Shown here: piece after piece, positions 51,705 to 61,275 of the stretch
How positions within the stretch are numbered: the first letter of the stretch is position 1
Layout: each line of letters starts with the position of its first letter
Origin: an uncultured Sphingobium sp.
Lineage (GTDB): Bacteria; Pseudomonadota; Alphaproteobacteria; Sphingomonadales; Sphingomonadaceae
NCBI GenBank assembly: GCA_913773715.1
Contig: CAJYHD010000350.1
Span: 1-64,000 of the forward strand
Direction of reading: 5' to 3'
DNA length: 64,000 bases
Translations under genes and position numbers: made by a program
The notes under the pieces: generated by a model
What the model saw: the letters and a program-made list of their open reading frames with translations, nothing else
The model's database searches: none
What the model was told of the DNA's origin: nothing

Positions 51705-52046
51705 ATGTCTGACACGTCGATCTCGAATGTGATGGCCATTCGGGCCGAAGTGATCGCGCGAAGCCGCGCTTTGCGTGCGGCGCAGCCGACGGCACCGCCC
51801 GGCGTGACGCCGACCGCTCCGGCGTCGAACTTTGCCGACACCCTCAATGCCGTGGTCGCGAAGGTCAACGAGACCCAGGAGCAGGAGGATGTCGTCACCG
51901 AAGCATATGAGCGTGGCGAAACCACCGACATTGCAACCGTCGCGCTCATCCAGAGCCGCGCATCCATTACTTTCGAGGCGACCCTGCAAGTCCGGAACAA
52001 GCTGCTGTCCGCTTATCGGGACATCATGAACATGCCGATCGGATGA
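51705..52046 (+). CDS. fliE: Orphan FliE flagellar hook-basal body protein
   Basis: This 113-residue protein has the FliE C-terminal signature YERGETTDIATVALIQ, TFEATLQVRNKLLSAYRDIM, and ends NMPIG as in flagellar FliE. FliE joins the MS ring and export gate to the rod. The ATG at 51705 follows a strong CGGGAGAGAAACG ribosome site, so it is translated in the metal operon. No other flagellar gene is near, apart from orphan FliQ at 30817. Confidence 0.88.
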   Translation: MSDTSISNVMAIRAEVIARSRALRAAQPTAPPGVTPTAPASNFADTLNAVVAKVNETQEQEDVVTEAYERGETTDIATVALIQSRASITFEATLQVRNKLLSAYRDIMNMPIG

Positions 52047-52077
52047 CGATTGCTAAGAGATTTAGGGCGTAATTGAT

Positions 52078-52965
52078 ATGATAGTCGGCGCGAGGCCACG
52101 TTTTAGGCAGATCATTATCGAGGTTTGGAAGCCTCTCACGATCCTGTTCGTGTGGGACGTGGCGGTGACGGCATTCCACATGATGACCCCGATCAAGGAA
52201 CCGCCTTTGCCGACGGCGCTGTTCGGCACTGCCATCGCGCTCTTCATGGGGTTTCGGACCAACGCAGCTTATGCGCGCTGGTGGGAAGCGCGAACCCTTT
52301 GGGGCGCGCTCATCAATGCGTCGCGCAGCCTGGCCAGGATCACACGCAGCCTGACCAAGGGGGAACCCGAGGGCAGTGAGACGCGGCACAACATCATCCT
52401 GCGGCAGATCGCCTTCGCGCACTCGATGCGCTGCCAGCTTCGCCGACAGTCGCCCTATGAAGACATTGCCCGGATCGCCGGAACGGACGTCGCCGATATG
52501 GCGGTCGCTCGCCTGAACCCTGCCAACGCGCTCTTGGAGGACATATCGGGCAATTACGCCGACGCGCTCGCGGAAGGTCGGATCACCGAGATCCAGCAGG
52601 CAACTGTAGAGCGCGTCCTGATCGACATCGCCAATGCGCAGGGTGGCATGGAGCGGATCAAGAACACGCCGCTGCCCAATGGCTTTCGGTTTTTCCCGAA
52701 CCTCTTCACGCGCGTGTTCTGCGTGCTGCTTCCGATCGCGCTGGTCGAATCCCTGGGCCTTGCCACGCCGATCGGATCGACGCTGATCGGACTCGTCTTC
52801 CTCGCGGTGCTGAGCATCGGCGAGGATCTGACCGATCCGTTCGCCAATAGCGTCCACGATGTCCCGCTCACGGCCATGTGCCGCACGATCGAGATCGACC
52901 TTCTTCAGACGGCGGGACTACCGGCCCCTGAGCCGCTGACGCCCGATCACGGCGTGCTGTGGTGA
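52078..52965 (+). CDS. Bestrophin-family anion channel
   Basis: This 295-residue protein has the bacterial bestrophin pattern: PLPTALFGTAIALFMGFRTNAAYARWWEARTLWGALIN, with later GFRFFPNLFTRVFCVLLPIALVESLGL and SIGEDLTDPFANSVHDVPLTAMCRTIEIDLL. It would form a pentameric inner-membrane anion or Na channel. Possibly it balances charge for the metal pumps around it. ATG 52078 is preceded by a weak ribosome site. Confidence 0.88.
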   Translation: MIVGARPRFRQIIIEVWKPLTILFVWDVAVTAFHMMTPIKEPPLPTALFGTAIALFMGFRTNAAYARWWEARTLWGALINASRSLARITRSLTKGEPEGSETRHNIILRQIAFAHSMRCQLRRQSPYEDIARIAGTDVADMAVARLNPANALLEDISGNYADALAEGRITEIQQATVERVLIDIANAQGGMERIKNTPLPNGFRFFPNLFTRVFCVLLPIALVESLGLATPIGSTLIGLVFLAVLSIGEDLTDPFANSVHDVPLTAMCRTIEIDLLQTAGLPAPEPLTPDHGVLW

Positions 52966-53354
52966 GGGCGGTGCGCGCCTTGCGGCACCTGCCTGGCCTG
53001 ACAGCCGCGCGCATCGGCGCCGTTCTGTTCGCGGGTATGGTCGTAGGGGCGTGCAACCCCGCTCCAAGCCAACCGGCCGAGCCGGCGCATGAAAAGCATC
53101 TGACGCCTCGATTGATCGCGCAGCGCATCATGTATTGCGACGATGGATCGCGCGCCGATGTCGACTTCATCGACGACGGCCTGAAGATGGGTGTCACCTG
53201 GCTGCCCAAGGGCAGAACCGAGATCCTGCACGCGCAACGGACCGGCGAAGAATTTCGCGGCGACCAGTCGCGGGCAGTCGTGGCGGGCGGGTCGATCGCC
53301 TTCACGCAGCGCGGGAAGATCCGCGTCTGTCATCGAACACCGGAGGAATCATAG
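52962..53354 (+). CDS. MliC-like lipoprotein, copy 2
   Basis: This 130-residue protein starts at GTG 52962 or 52959, overlapping the bestrophin stop. The lipobox VVGACNP is visible and the mature domain has RIMYCDDGSRADVDFIDDG, VTWLPKGRTEIL, AGGSIAFTQRGKIRVC, the MliC layout. The first 30 residues are longer than usual before the lipobox. Possibly regulates or protects against lysozyme; context with metal efflux unexplained. Confidence 0.72.
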   Translation: MRAVRALRHLPGLTAARIGAVLFAGMVVGACNPAPSQPAEPAHEKHLTPRLIAQRIMYCDDGSRADVDFIDDGLKMGVTWLPKGRTEILHAQRTGEEFRGDQSRAVVAGGSIAFTQRGKIRVCHRTPEES

Positions 53355-53357
53355 GAT

Positions 53358-54044
53358 ATGCAGGCATTGCTCTACACGCTTGCGCCTGTGTTGGCGGTCG
53401 TGCTCGGCGCGATCATCGCGAGCCGCACAAAGTTAAATCCTGGCCTCGTGGCGGGGCTACAGCATCTTGCTGCCGGCGTCGTGTTCGCGGCGGCAGCGAC
53501 TGAAATCCTGCCGCAGGTCAAGCATGAGGCTTCGCCCAGCGCGACGTTGATCGGCGGGGCGGCGGGCGTCGTAACGATGCTGGGTCTCAAGGCTTTCGAG
53601 GCCCGCTTCAAGGGGCCGATGGCGCTGCTCGCCGCGATCGGCATCGACATCCTGGTCGATGGCCTGGTGCTCGGCCTTGCGTTCGTCGCGGGCGAGAAGG
53701 CGGGATTTCTGCTGACGATCGCGCTGACACTCGAAGTGCTCTTCCTGGGTCTGACACTGACCAACGAGCTGGCGGAAACCTATCGCTCGCGCCTGCGCAT
53801 CATCGTGATCGTCTCGGCCTTGGCGCTGCTGCTGCCGATCGGCGCGCTCGCTGCCGTTCCTGTCGCCACGCTCTCGCCGGTAATGGTCGCTGGCTTCCTG
53901 AGCTTTGGGCTGATGGCGCTGCTCTACCTCGTCACGGAAGAGCTGCTGGTTGAGGCGCACGAGAAGCCTGACACCCCGCTCATCAGCTCGATGTTCTTCG
54001 TAGGGTTCCTCGCCCTCCTGACGCTCGAGGAGATCATGGGATGA
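53358..54044 (+). CDS. ZIP-family metal transporter
   Basis: This 228-residue protein has about eight helices and ZIP motifs GLQHLAAGVVFAAAATEILP (helix IV-like HxxxG and ExxP) and GIDILVDGLVLGLAF, TLEVLFLGLTLTNE. ZIP proteins take up Zn, Fe or Mn. In an efflux operon it may serve as bidirectional or as vestigial uptake. It overlaps the CDF gene by ATGA. Confidence 0.85.
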   Translation: MQALLYTLAPVLAVVLGAIIASRTKLNPGLVAGLQHLAAGVVFAAAATEILPQVKHEASPSATLIGGAAGVVTMLGLKAFEARFKGPMALLAAIGIDILVDGLVLGLAFVAGEKAGFLLTIALTLEVLFLGLTLTNELAETYRSRLRIIVIVSALALLLPIGALAAVPVATLSPVMVAGFLSFGLMALLYLVTEELLVEAHEKPDTPLISSMFFVGFLALLTLEEIMG

Positions 54045-54645
54045 ATGCGAGCAACGACAACGCGGGCACGCAGGAGCGTCGCACGCTCTGGATCGTGCTG
54101 CTGCTGAACGCAGCAATCGCAGCGGGCTTTTTCGTATCCGGCGCGTTCGCCGATTCAAGTGCGCTCATCGCCAACGGCGTCGACAATCTGTCCGACACCG
54201 CCGTTTACGCTCTCAGCCTCGTCGCGCTGACCCACGGTAAGACGTGGAAGACGCGCGCCGCGATCGCATCGGGGGTAATGCTGCTGATCTTTGCGGGCGG
54301 CATCCTGATCGATGTCGGGCGACGCTATGTGCAGGGGAGCGAGCCGATCGGACCGACCATGATGGTCATGTCGGCGATCGCCGGCGTCGTAAACTACCTC
54401 TGCCTGCGGCTGCTCCAGCGGCTCAAGGATCCGGACGTTAACCTACGGGCCGCCACCACCTTCAGCTTCAATGACTTCATTTCCAATGGCGGCATCCTGA
54501 TCGCGGGCGTGCTGGTGCTGTGGCTGGGCACCAACTGGCCGGACCTTCTGGTCGGCTTCGCTACCGCCATCATCGCCATCAAGGGCGGTGTCGAAATCCT
54601 GCGCGACGCGCGCGCCGAAACCAAGAAAAGCGAAAGGAGGTCGTC

Positions 54646-54649
<4 letters not shown>
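54041..54649 (+). CDS. CDF-family cation efflux protein, copy 2
   Basis: This 202-residue protein has six helices with SALIANGVDNLSDTAVYAL (helix II) and FSFNDFISNGGILIAG (helix V), and no C-terminal domain. It is related to the protein at 42018 but lacks its Cys N-terminus. It probably exports Zn, Co or Cd. ATG overlaps the ZIP stop, and the ATPase ATG overlaps its TGA. Confidence 0.85.
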
Positions 54650-57143
<2,494 letters not shown>

Positions 57144-57147
<4 letters not shown>

Positions 57148-57893
57148 AGTGGCTGGTCGCTTTCGACCTCGACGGCACGCTCGCGGAGAGCAAACGCCCG
57201 TTATCGGAGGATATGGCCGCGATCATCGCCCGGTTGCTCGCCGTTACCGATGTGGCGGTGATCTCGGGCGGGGACTGGCCACAATTCGAAAAGCAGGTCG
57301 CGTCGCGCTTGCCTGCGGACGCAGCGCTCGACCGCCTCTGGTTGATGCCGACCACCGGCACCAAGCTCTATCGCTTCATCGATGGGGCTTGGTGCGTGGT
57401 CTATGCCGAGCTGTTCGACGATGCGGAGAAGGCGAAGATCCGCGCGGCCTTCGACCGGGCGCTGGCCGATGCCGGCCTCGCCGATGAACGCATATGGGGC
57501 GAGCGGATCGAGGATCGCGGCAGCCAGATTACCTTTTCGGGGCTGGGGCAGGCGGCGCCGCTGAAGGAAAAGGAGGGATGGGACCGGGATCGGAAAAAAC
57601 GCACTGCATTGCAGGCGACCTTGCGCGCAGTGCTGCCGGGCCTCTCGATCAATCTTGGCGGTACGACATCGATCGACGTGACGAGGGCAGGGGTCGACAA
57701 AGGCTACGGCCTGAAGCGCCTGAGCGCCGAAAGCGGCGTGCCGCTCGACGGCATGTTGTTCATCGGCGATGCGATCTTCCCCGGTGGAAATGACTATCCC
57801 GCCGTCGAGATCGGCCTCGACACGGTCAGGGTGCGCGACGTTGCGGAAACCGCCGCCGTCGTGGCCGCCATCATCGCATGTCTGCACCGGTAG
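57144..57893 (+). CDS. HAD-IIB hydrolase (phosphomannomutase-like phosphatase)
   Basis: This 249-residue HAD protein has motif I VAFDLDGTLAES, motif II VISGGDWPQFEK, C2-type cap (WLMPTTGTKLYRFIDGAW) and motif IV FIGDAIFPGGNDYPAVE. Probably a sugar-phosphate phosphatase. It ends the long co-directional czc operon, with a hairpin terminator after it. No obvious metal role. Confidence 0.82.
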
Positions 57894-57926
57894 GTTCGCA
57901 GATGTTCACGATCCTCGCCTTAATCA

Positions 57927-57963
57927 CGAGCGCCTTCAAGGCGCTCGGCCCAACATTCGTTTT
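57927..57963 (+). terminator. Terminator-like hairpin after the czc operon
   Basis: CGAGCGCCTT-C-AAGGCGCTCG at 57927-57947 is a perfect 10-bp inverted repeat. A T-run (GTTTTT) follows after about a dozen bases. The 113-bp gap before the MgtC gene therefore marks the operon end. Confidence 0.5.
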
Positions 57964-58006
57964 TAACCTCCGATTTGGAGCGATCGCGTAGAACAGGCAG
58001 GCCGGC

Positions 58007-58462
58007 ATGTTTCAAAGCTCATGGTGGGAGATAACCACCCATATCATCAGTCTCGCCGTCGCCTACGCGCTTGCCCTTCCGGTTGGCTGGGATCGCGAGA
58101 AGGACGCCCGTAGCGCAGGCATCCGCACATTCCCGTTGGTTGCCATCGCCAGTTGCGGCTTCGTGCTGGTAGGCATCGCGATCCTCGGCCGCACGTCCCC
58201 GGCGCAGGCCAGGTTGCTCGAAGGTCTGATTACAGGCGTCGGTTTCATTGGGGGCGGCGCGATCCTGAAGAAGGGTAGCAAAGCCTCGGGTACGGCAACA
58301 GCGGCCAGCCTGTGGGCGACTGGCGCGCTCGGGGCGGCCGTCGGCTACGGCCTATACGATATCGCCTTCATCCTGAGCTGCACCACCTTCCTGACCCTGC
58401 GCTGTTCTCGTCCGCTCAAGCGCGCTACCAATGGCGACGCCTGTACTCCGGCAAGTCCATGA
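58007..58462 (+). CDS. MgtC/SapB-family membrane protein
   Basis: This 151-residue protein has four to five helices and the MgtC signature VGWDREKDARSAGIRTFPLVAIASC, LITGVGFIGGGAILK and ASLWATGALGAAVGYGLY. MgtC proteins modulate membrane energetics or ATP synthase under low Mg. The C-terminal ACT-like domain is absent. The stop overlaps the next start. Confidence 0.85.
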   Translation: MFQSSWWEITTHIISLAVAYALALPVGWDREKDARSAGIRTFPLVAIASCGFVLVGIAILGRTSPAQARLLEGLITGVGFIGGGAILKKGSKASGTATAASLWATGALGAAVGYGLYDIAFILSCTTFLTLRCSRPLKRATNGDACTPASP

Positions 58463-58938
58463 CGACCTCTCAGGCGAGCCGATGGACACATCCAGTGCAA
58501 GCCCTCACCCGACGTTGGGCGCCGGCGCGGACTATCCCGGCGCGGGACCGCCAACACCGCTTGCTGCGCTGGGCGACGCTGTTGGAGCGCAATCCTCACC
58601 AGATCATCGGCCTGCTGCCTCCCTCTTGGGCAGGCGGTGACGCGCGCGGCCCGATGATCGATCGGCCGAGCGCGATCGATGTCGCATGGGACGATGTGGT
58701 GCTGCGTGTGATGGGGCTGGCGGGTCGATCGCGCCGTGAAGCCAAAGCATTCTTCGGGCTGTCGGACGCGGAATTGGATCGAATTGTCGCTGGGTCGTGG
58801 CGGTGTCCGATCCGCCCCGCTTGGCAGGTCGCCGCGCGGATCAGGAACGTCGAGTGCCCGCGACTGGAAAACGCGATCGTAGGATCGGTCCTCGCCCTCA
58901 TCCTCGTGTTCTGCGCCATCTTCTATTGGATCATCTGA
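58459..58938 (+). CDS. Hypothetical protein, antitoxin-like HTH region with C-terminal helix
   Basis: This 159-residue protein starts at ATG 58459 (ATGA overlap). It has basic sequence first, then LLPPSWAGGDARGPM, EAKAFFGLSDAELDRIVAGSWRCPIRPAWQVAARI and a C-terminal membrane span VLALILVFCAIFYWII. I recognise no family. A degenerate Cro/Rv-like HTH is possible but weak. Co-transcribed with MgtC and DedA genes. Confidence 0.6.
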   Translation: MTTSQASRWTHPVQALTRRWAPARTIPARDRQHRLLRWATLLERNPHQIIGLLPPSWAGGDARGPMIDRPSAIDVAWDDVVLRVMGLAGRSRREAKAFFGLSDAELDRIVAGSWRCPIRPAWQVAARIRNVECPRLENAIVGSVLALILVFCAIFYWII

Positions 58939-58950
58939 CGAGGCTGTCTT

Positions 58951-59559
58951 GTGTTCGACATCATAACATCGATCCTATCGGCACTCGGCGGCTTTGGCGT
59001 CTTCCTGCTGATGCTGGCCGAGAACGTCTTTCCGCCGATTCCATCGGAAGTGATCCTGCCCCTTGCGGGCTACACGGCCGCGCAGGGGCGCGGCTCGCTG
59101 TGGGTGGTCGTTATCGCTGGCACCCTCGGATCGGCCGCAGGAGCGATCCTATGGTACTATGTCGGGCGCTGGATCGGCATCGATCGGTTGAAGCGCTTTG
59201 CTTCTCGCCACGGTCGATGGCTGACGTTGACGGCGGACGAGATCGATCATGTCGATCGCTGGTTCGACCGCTATGGCCGTTGGGCGGTTCTGTTCGGACG
59301 AATGGTCCCGGGAGTCCGGACGTTGATTTCGGTGCCAGCAGGGGTCAGCGGAATGCCCCTCGGTCCGTTCCTGCTTTCCACGCTTGCCGGCTCGGCAATA
59401 TGGACCGTGATCCTCGTGCTAGCCGGCTACGAGCTGGGCGAACGCTATAATCAGGTGGCGAGCGTCATCGAACCGGTCAGCAACGCCGTGCTCTTGCTGG
59501 CCGTCATTTGGTATCTCTGGCGGGTCGCGACCTTCGGGCGATCCGGGGATCGCCATTGA
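58951..59559 (+). CDS. DedA-family membrane protein
   Basis: This 202-residue protein starts at GTG 58951. The DedA motifs EVILPLAGYTAAQG, GAILWYYVGRWIG, FDRYGRWAVLFGRMVPGVRTLISVPAGVSGMP are intact. DedA proteins are lipid flippases or ion-gradient-linked transporters needed for envelope health and for resistance to some cations and peptides. A short ORF overlaps its stop. Confidence 0.9.
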   Translation: MFDIITSILSALGGFGVFLLMLAENVFPPIPSEVILPLAGYTAAQGRGSLWVVVIAGTLGSAAGAILWYYVGRWIGIDRLKRFASRHGRWLTLTADEIDHVDRWFDRYGRWAVLFGRMVPGVRTLISVPAGVSGMPLGPFLLSTLAGSAIWTVILVLAGYELGERYNQVASVIEPVSNAVLLLAVIWYLWRVATFGRSGDRH

Positions 59560-59792
59560 TGAATGTCAATGGCTCGTCTCCCGTTTTTCCCGCCGGACTT
59601 TGGCTTACGGCAGCTTCGATGCTGGTCTTCGTCACGCGCTACGCCAGTGCCCTTGGCCTGGTCCCGCGAGGAACCACGTTCATTCTCATCAAGTGGATCG
59701 GGAGGCTTTACCGCATCGGGTTTCGCGCATGGCGTCGCAACGGGGGGAAGTGGCGCTGGGCCGCATCATCAAGATCCACCGCCACAAGGTAA
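59559..59792 (+). CDS. Short hypothetical ORF, doubtful
   Basis: A 77-codon frame starts at ATG 59559 (TGATG overlap with DedA). It has one hydrophobic segment (FPAGLWLTAASMLVFVTRYAS) and a basic tail. Another frame at 59563-59847 is equally open. No family recognised. It may be non-coding. Confidence 0.3.
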   Translation: MNVNGSSPVFPAGLWLTAASMLVFVTRYASALGLVPRGTTFILIKWIGRLYRIGFRAWRRNGGKWRWAASSRSTATR

Positions 59793-59804
59793 GCGAAGCA
59801 TCCT

Positions 59805-60155
59805 ATGTACTATCTTGCAGTCAAGGCCATCGTCTCGGGCATACTAATCGCGGCAGCGTCGGAAGTGGCGAAGCGCTATCCCGGGTTCGGAGCGCTGATT
59901 GCGTCGCTACCGGTCGTCTCGGTCCTTGGCATGATATGGCTGTGGCACGACCGGCCTGATGCGATGAACATGGCGGCCCATGCGCAGGCGACCTTCTGGT
60001 TCGTACTCCCCTCGCTGCCGCTATTCCTACTGATACCAGTCCTTTTGCGTCACGGAATTGGCTTTTGGCCAGCCTTGGCCGCCGGATGCTGCCTGACCGT
60101 CCTGCTCTATATCGCGATGGTTCTCGCACTCCGGCGCTTTGGCATCGCTTTGTGA
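59805..60155 (+). CDS. DUF3147 membrane protein
   Basis: This 116-residue protein has four helices: YYLAVKAIVSGILIAAASE, YPGFGALIASLPVVSVLGMI, FWFVLPSLPLFLLIPVLLR and WPALAAGCCLTVLLYIAMVL, the DUF3147 layout. The family is small and uncharacterised. WLWHDRPD is a conserved loop. Confidence 0.8.
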   Translation: MYYLAVKAIVSGILIAAASEVAKRYPGFGALIASLPVVSVLGMIWLWHDRPDAMNMAAHAQATFWFVLPSLPLFLLIPVLLRHGIGFWPALAAGCCLTVLLYIAMVLALRRFGIAL

Positions 60156-60184
60156 TTTCCATGAACAACGAGCGGGTGAACAGA

Positions 60185-60475
60185 ATGACAAACCTCAAGG
60201 AACGCGCGCTCATTGCCGCTGTCGCGACCATCGCTCTGACTGGATGCGGACTGATTAAACCACGGGATGCTGGCTATTTCCGTTTCCACGCGGAAGAGGC
60301 GAGGCTGGTTGTCACCCGCTGCGAGCGGGGCCAGGAAACCGGCAGCGACTGCGAGGCCGCGGCCCAGGCCGTGGCCGAGCTCGATGCGGCTGCGCGCCGG
60401 CAACCTCCGGCCAGAGCCGGACGCCAGCGCGGACATGATGCTACACTGGAGAAGGAACGTGATGATCGGAATTAA
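60185..60475 (+). CDS. EexN-like lipoprotein
   Basis: This 96-residue protein starts at ATG 60185 with a lipobox (IALTGCGL). The mature N-terminus [34 protein letters not shown] resembles entry-exclusion EexN lipoproteins. An EexN-like gene suggests a conjugative plasmid history, although no transfer gene is in the window. ATG 60161 is an alternative start. It overlaps the DUF305 start. Confidence 0.55.
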   Translation: MTNLKERALIAAVATIALTGCGLIKPRDAGYFRFHAEEARLVVTRCERGQETGSDCEAAAQAVAELDAAARRQPPARAGRQRGHDATLEKERDDRN

Positions 60476-60857
60476 CGGCACGCTCGCGCTGATGGTCGCA
60501 ACGGCCGCTGGACTGACGCCACCTGCTGCGAGCGCACAGCACGCTCAACACGGTACGAGCGTGACCCGGGGAGCTGATGCGGGAAAGCGGGCCGACACGC
60601 CCGCAACCAGAGCCTACCGGGCCGCGAACGCCAAGATGCATGGCGCTATGGACGTGGCCTTCACTGGTGATGCCGACGCCGACTTCATGCGCGCGATGAT
60701 CCCCCATCATGAAGGCGCGATCGCGATGGCCGAGATAGAATTGAGGTACGGGCGCGATCCCGCTGTTCGCCGGCTTGCAGCCGAAGTAGTGGCGACGCAG
60801 CGGCGCGAGATCGCCGAGATGCGGGCGTGGCTTGCCCGGCGCGAAACCCGCAAGTAG
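60462..60857 (+). CDS. DUF305 periplasmic protein, copy 2
   Basis: This 131-residue protein starts at ATG 60462 (or GTG 60459) after AGAAGGAAC. It has a signal peptide and [16 protein letters not shown], the DUF305 His pair. Unlike the protein at 22772, it lacks the Met-rich linker. Convergent with the next - strand gene across 21 bp. Confidence 0.85.
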   Translation: MIGINGTLALMVATAAGLTPPAASAQHAQHGTSVTRGADAGKRADTPATRAYRAANAKMHGAMDVAFTGDADADFMRAMIPHHEGAIAMAEIELRYGRDPAVRRLAAEVVATQRREIAEMRAWLARRETRK

Positions 60858-60878
60858 CGGCCCGAAGCCTTACCGCCG

Positions 60879-61154
60879 TCAATGATGGCGGCGGTAATGC
60901 CTCGGACGGGAATGACGATCATAGTGCCGATCGCGCACGTAGTGGCGAGACTGGTATCGCGGAGAGTCGGCATAATAGCCGCCACCATAATAGGGCTGCG
61001 CATAGCCATAGCCGTGATTTGACACGACCACACGTCCATGTCCGCCGTAGCTACCATGACCTGTGGAATGACGGCCACCATGGTGCTGCGCCATCGCAGT
61101 ACCAGGGACCAACGAAGCCAGCAGCCCCGCTGCAATCCAAAATGTCTTACGCAT
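60879..61154 (-). CDS. Secreted His/Tyr/Gly-rich small protein
   Basis: This 91-residue protein has a signal peptide (MRKTFWIAAGLLASLVPGTAMA) and a mature part dominated by His, Tyr, Gly and Arg (QHHGGRHSTGHGSYGGHG, YYGGGYYADSPRYQ, RDRHYDRHSRPRHYRRHH). No family is recognised. About 17 His in 69 residues would chelate metals. It lies downstream of a CzcA gene. Confidence 0.65.
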   Translation of the reverse strand: MRKTFWIAAGLLASLVPGTAMAQHHGGRHSTGHGSYGGHGRVVVSNHGYGYAQPYYGGGYYADSPRYQSRHYVRDRHYDRHSRPRHYRRHH

Positions 61155-61275
61155 GTCTACTCTCCTACCATCGGACGATAGGATCGAACGACGGCGTATT
61201 TGATATTAGGGCTTCTACTTGAACCGACACTGAACTTGATGCCGGTCAACGATACCAGAACGTGCGCATGTAGAC

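Noticed and set aside
59563..59847. 94-codon ORF after dedA
   Set aside because: Overlaps an equally plausible frame, runs into the DUF3147 gene, and shows no family features.
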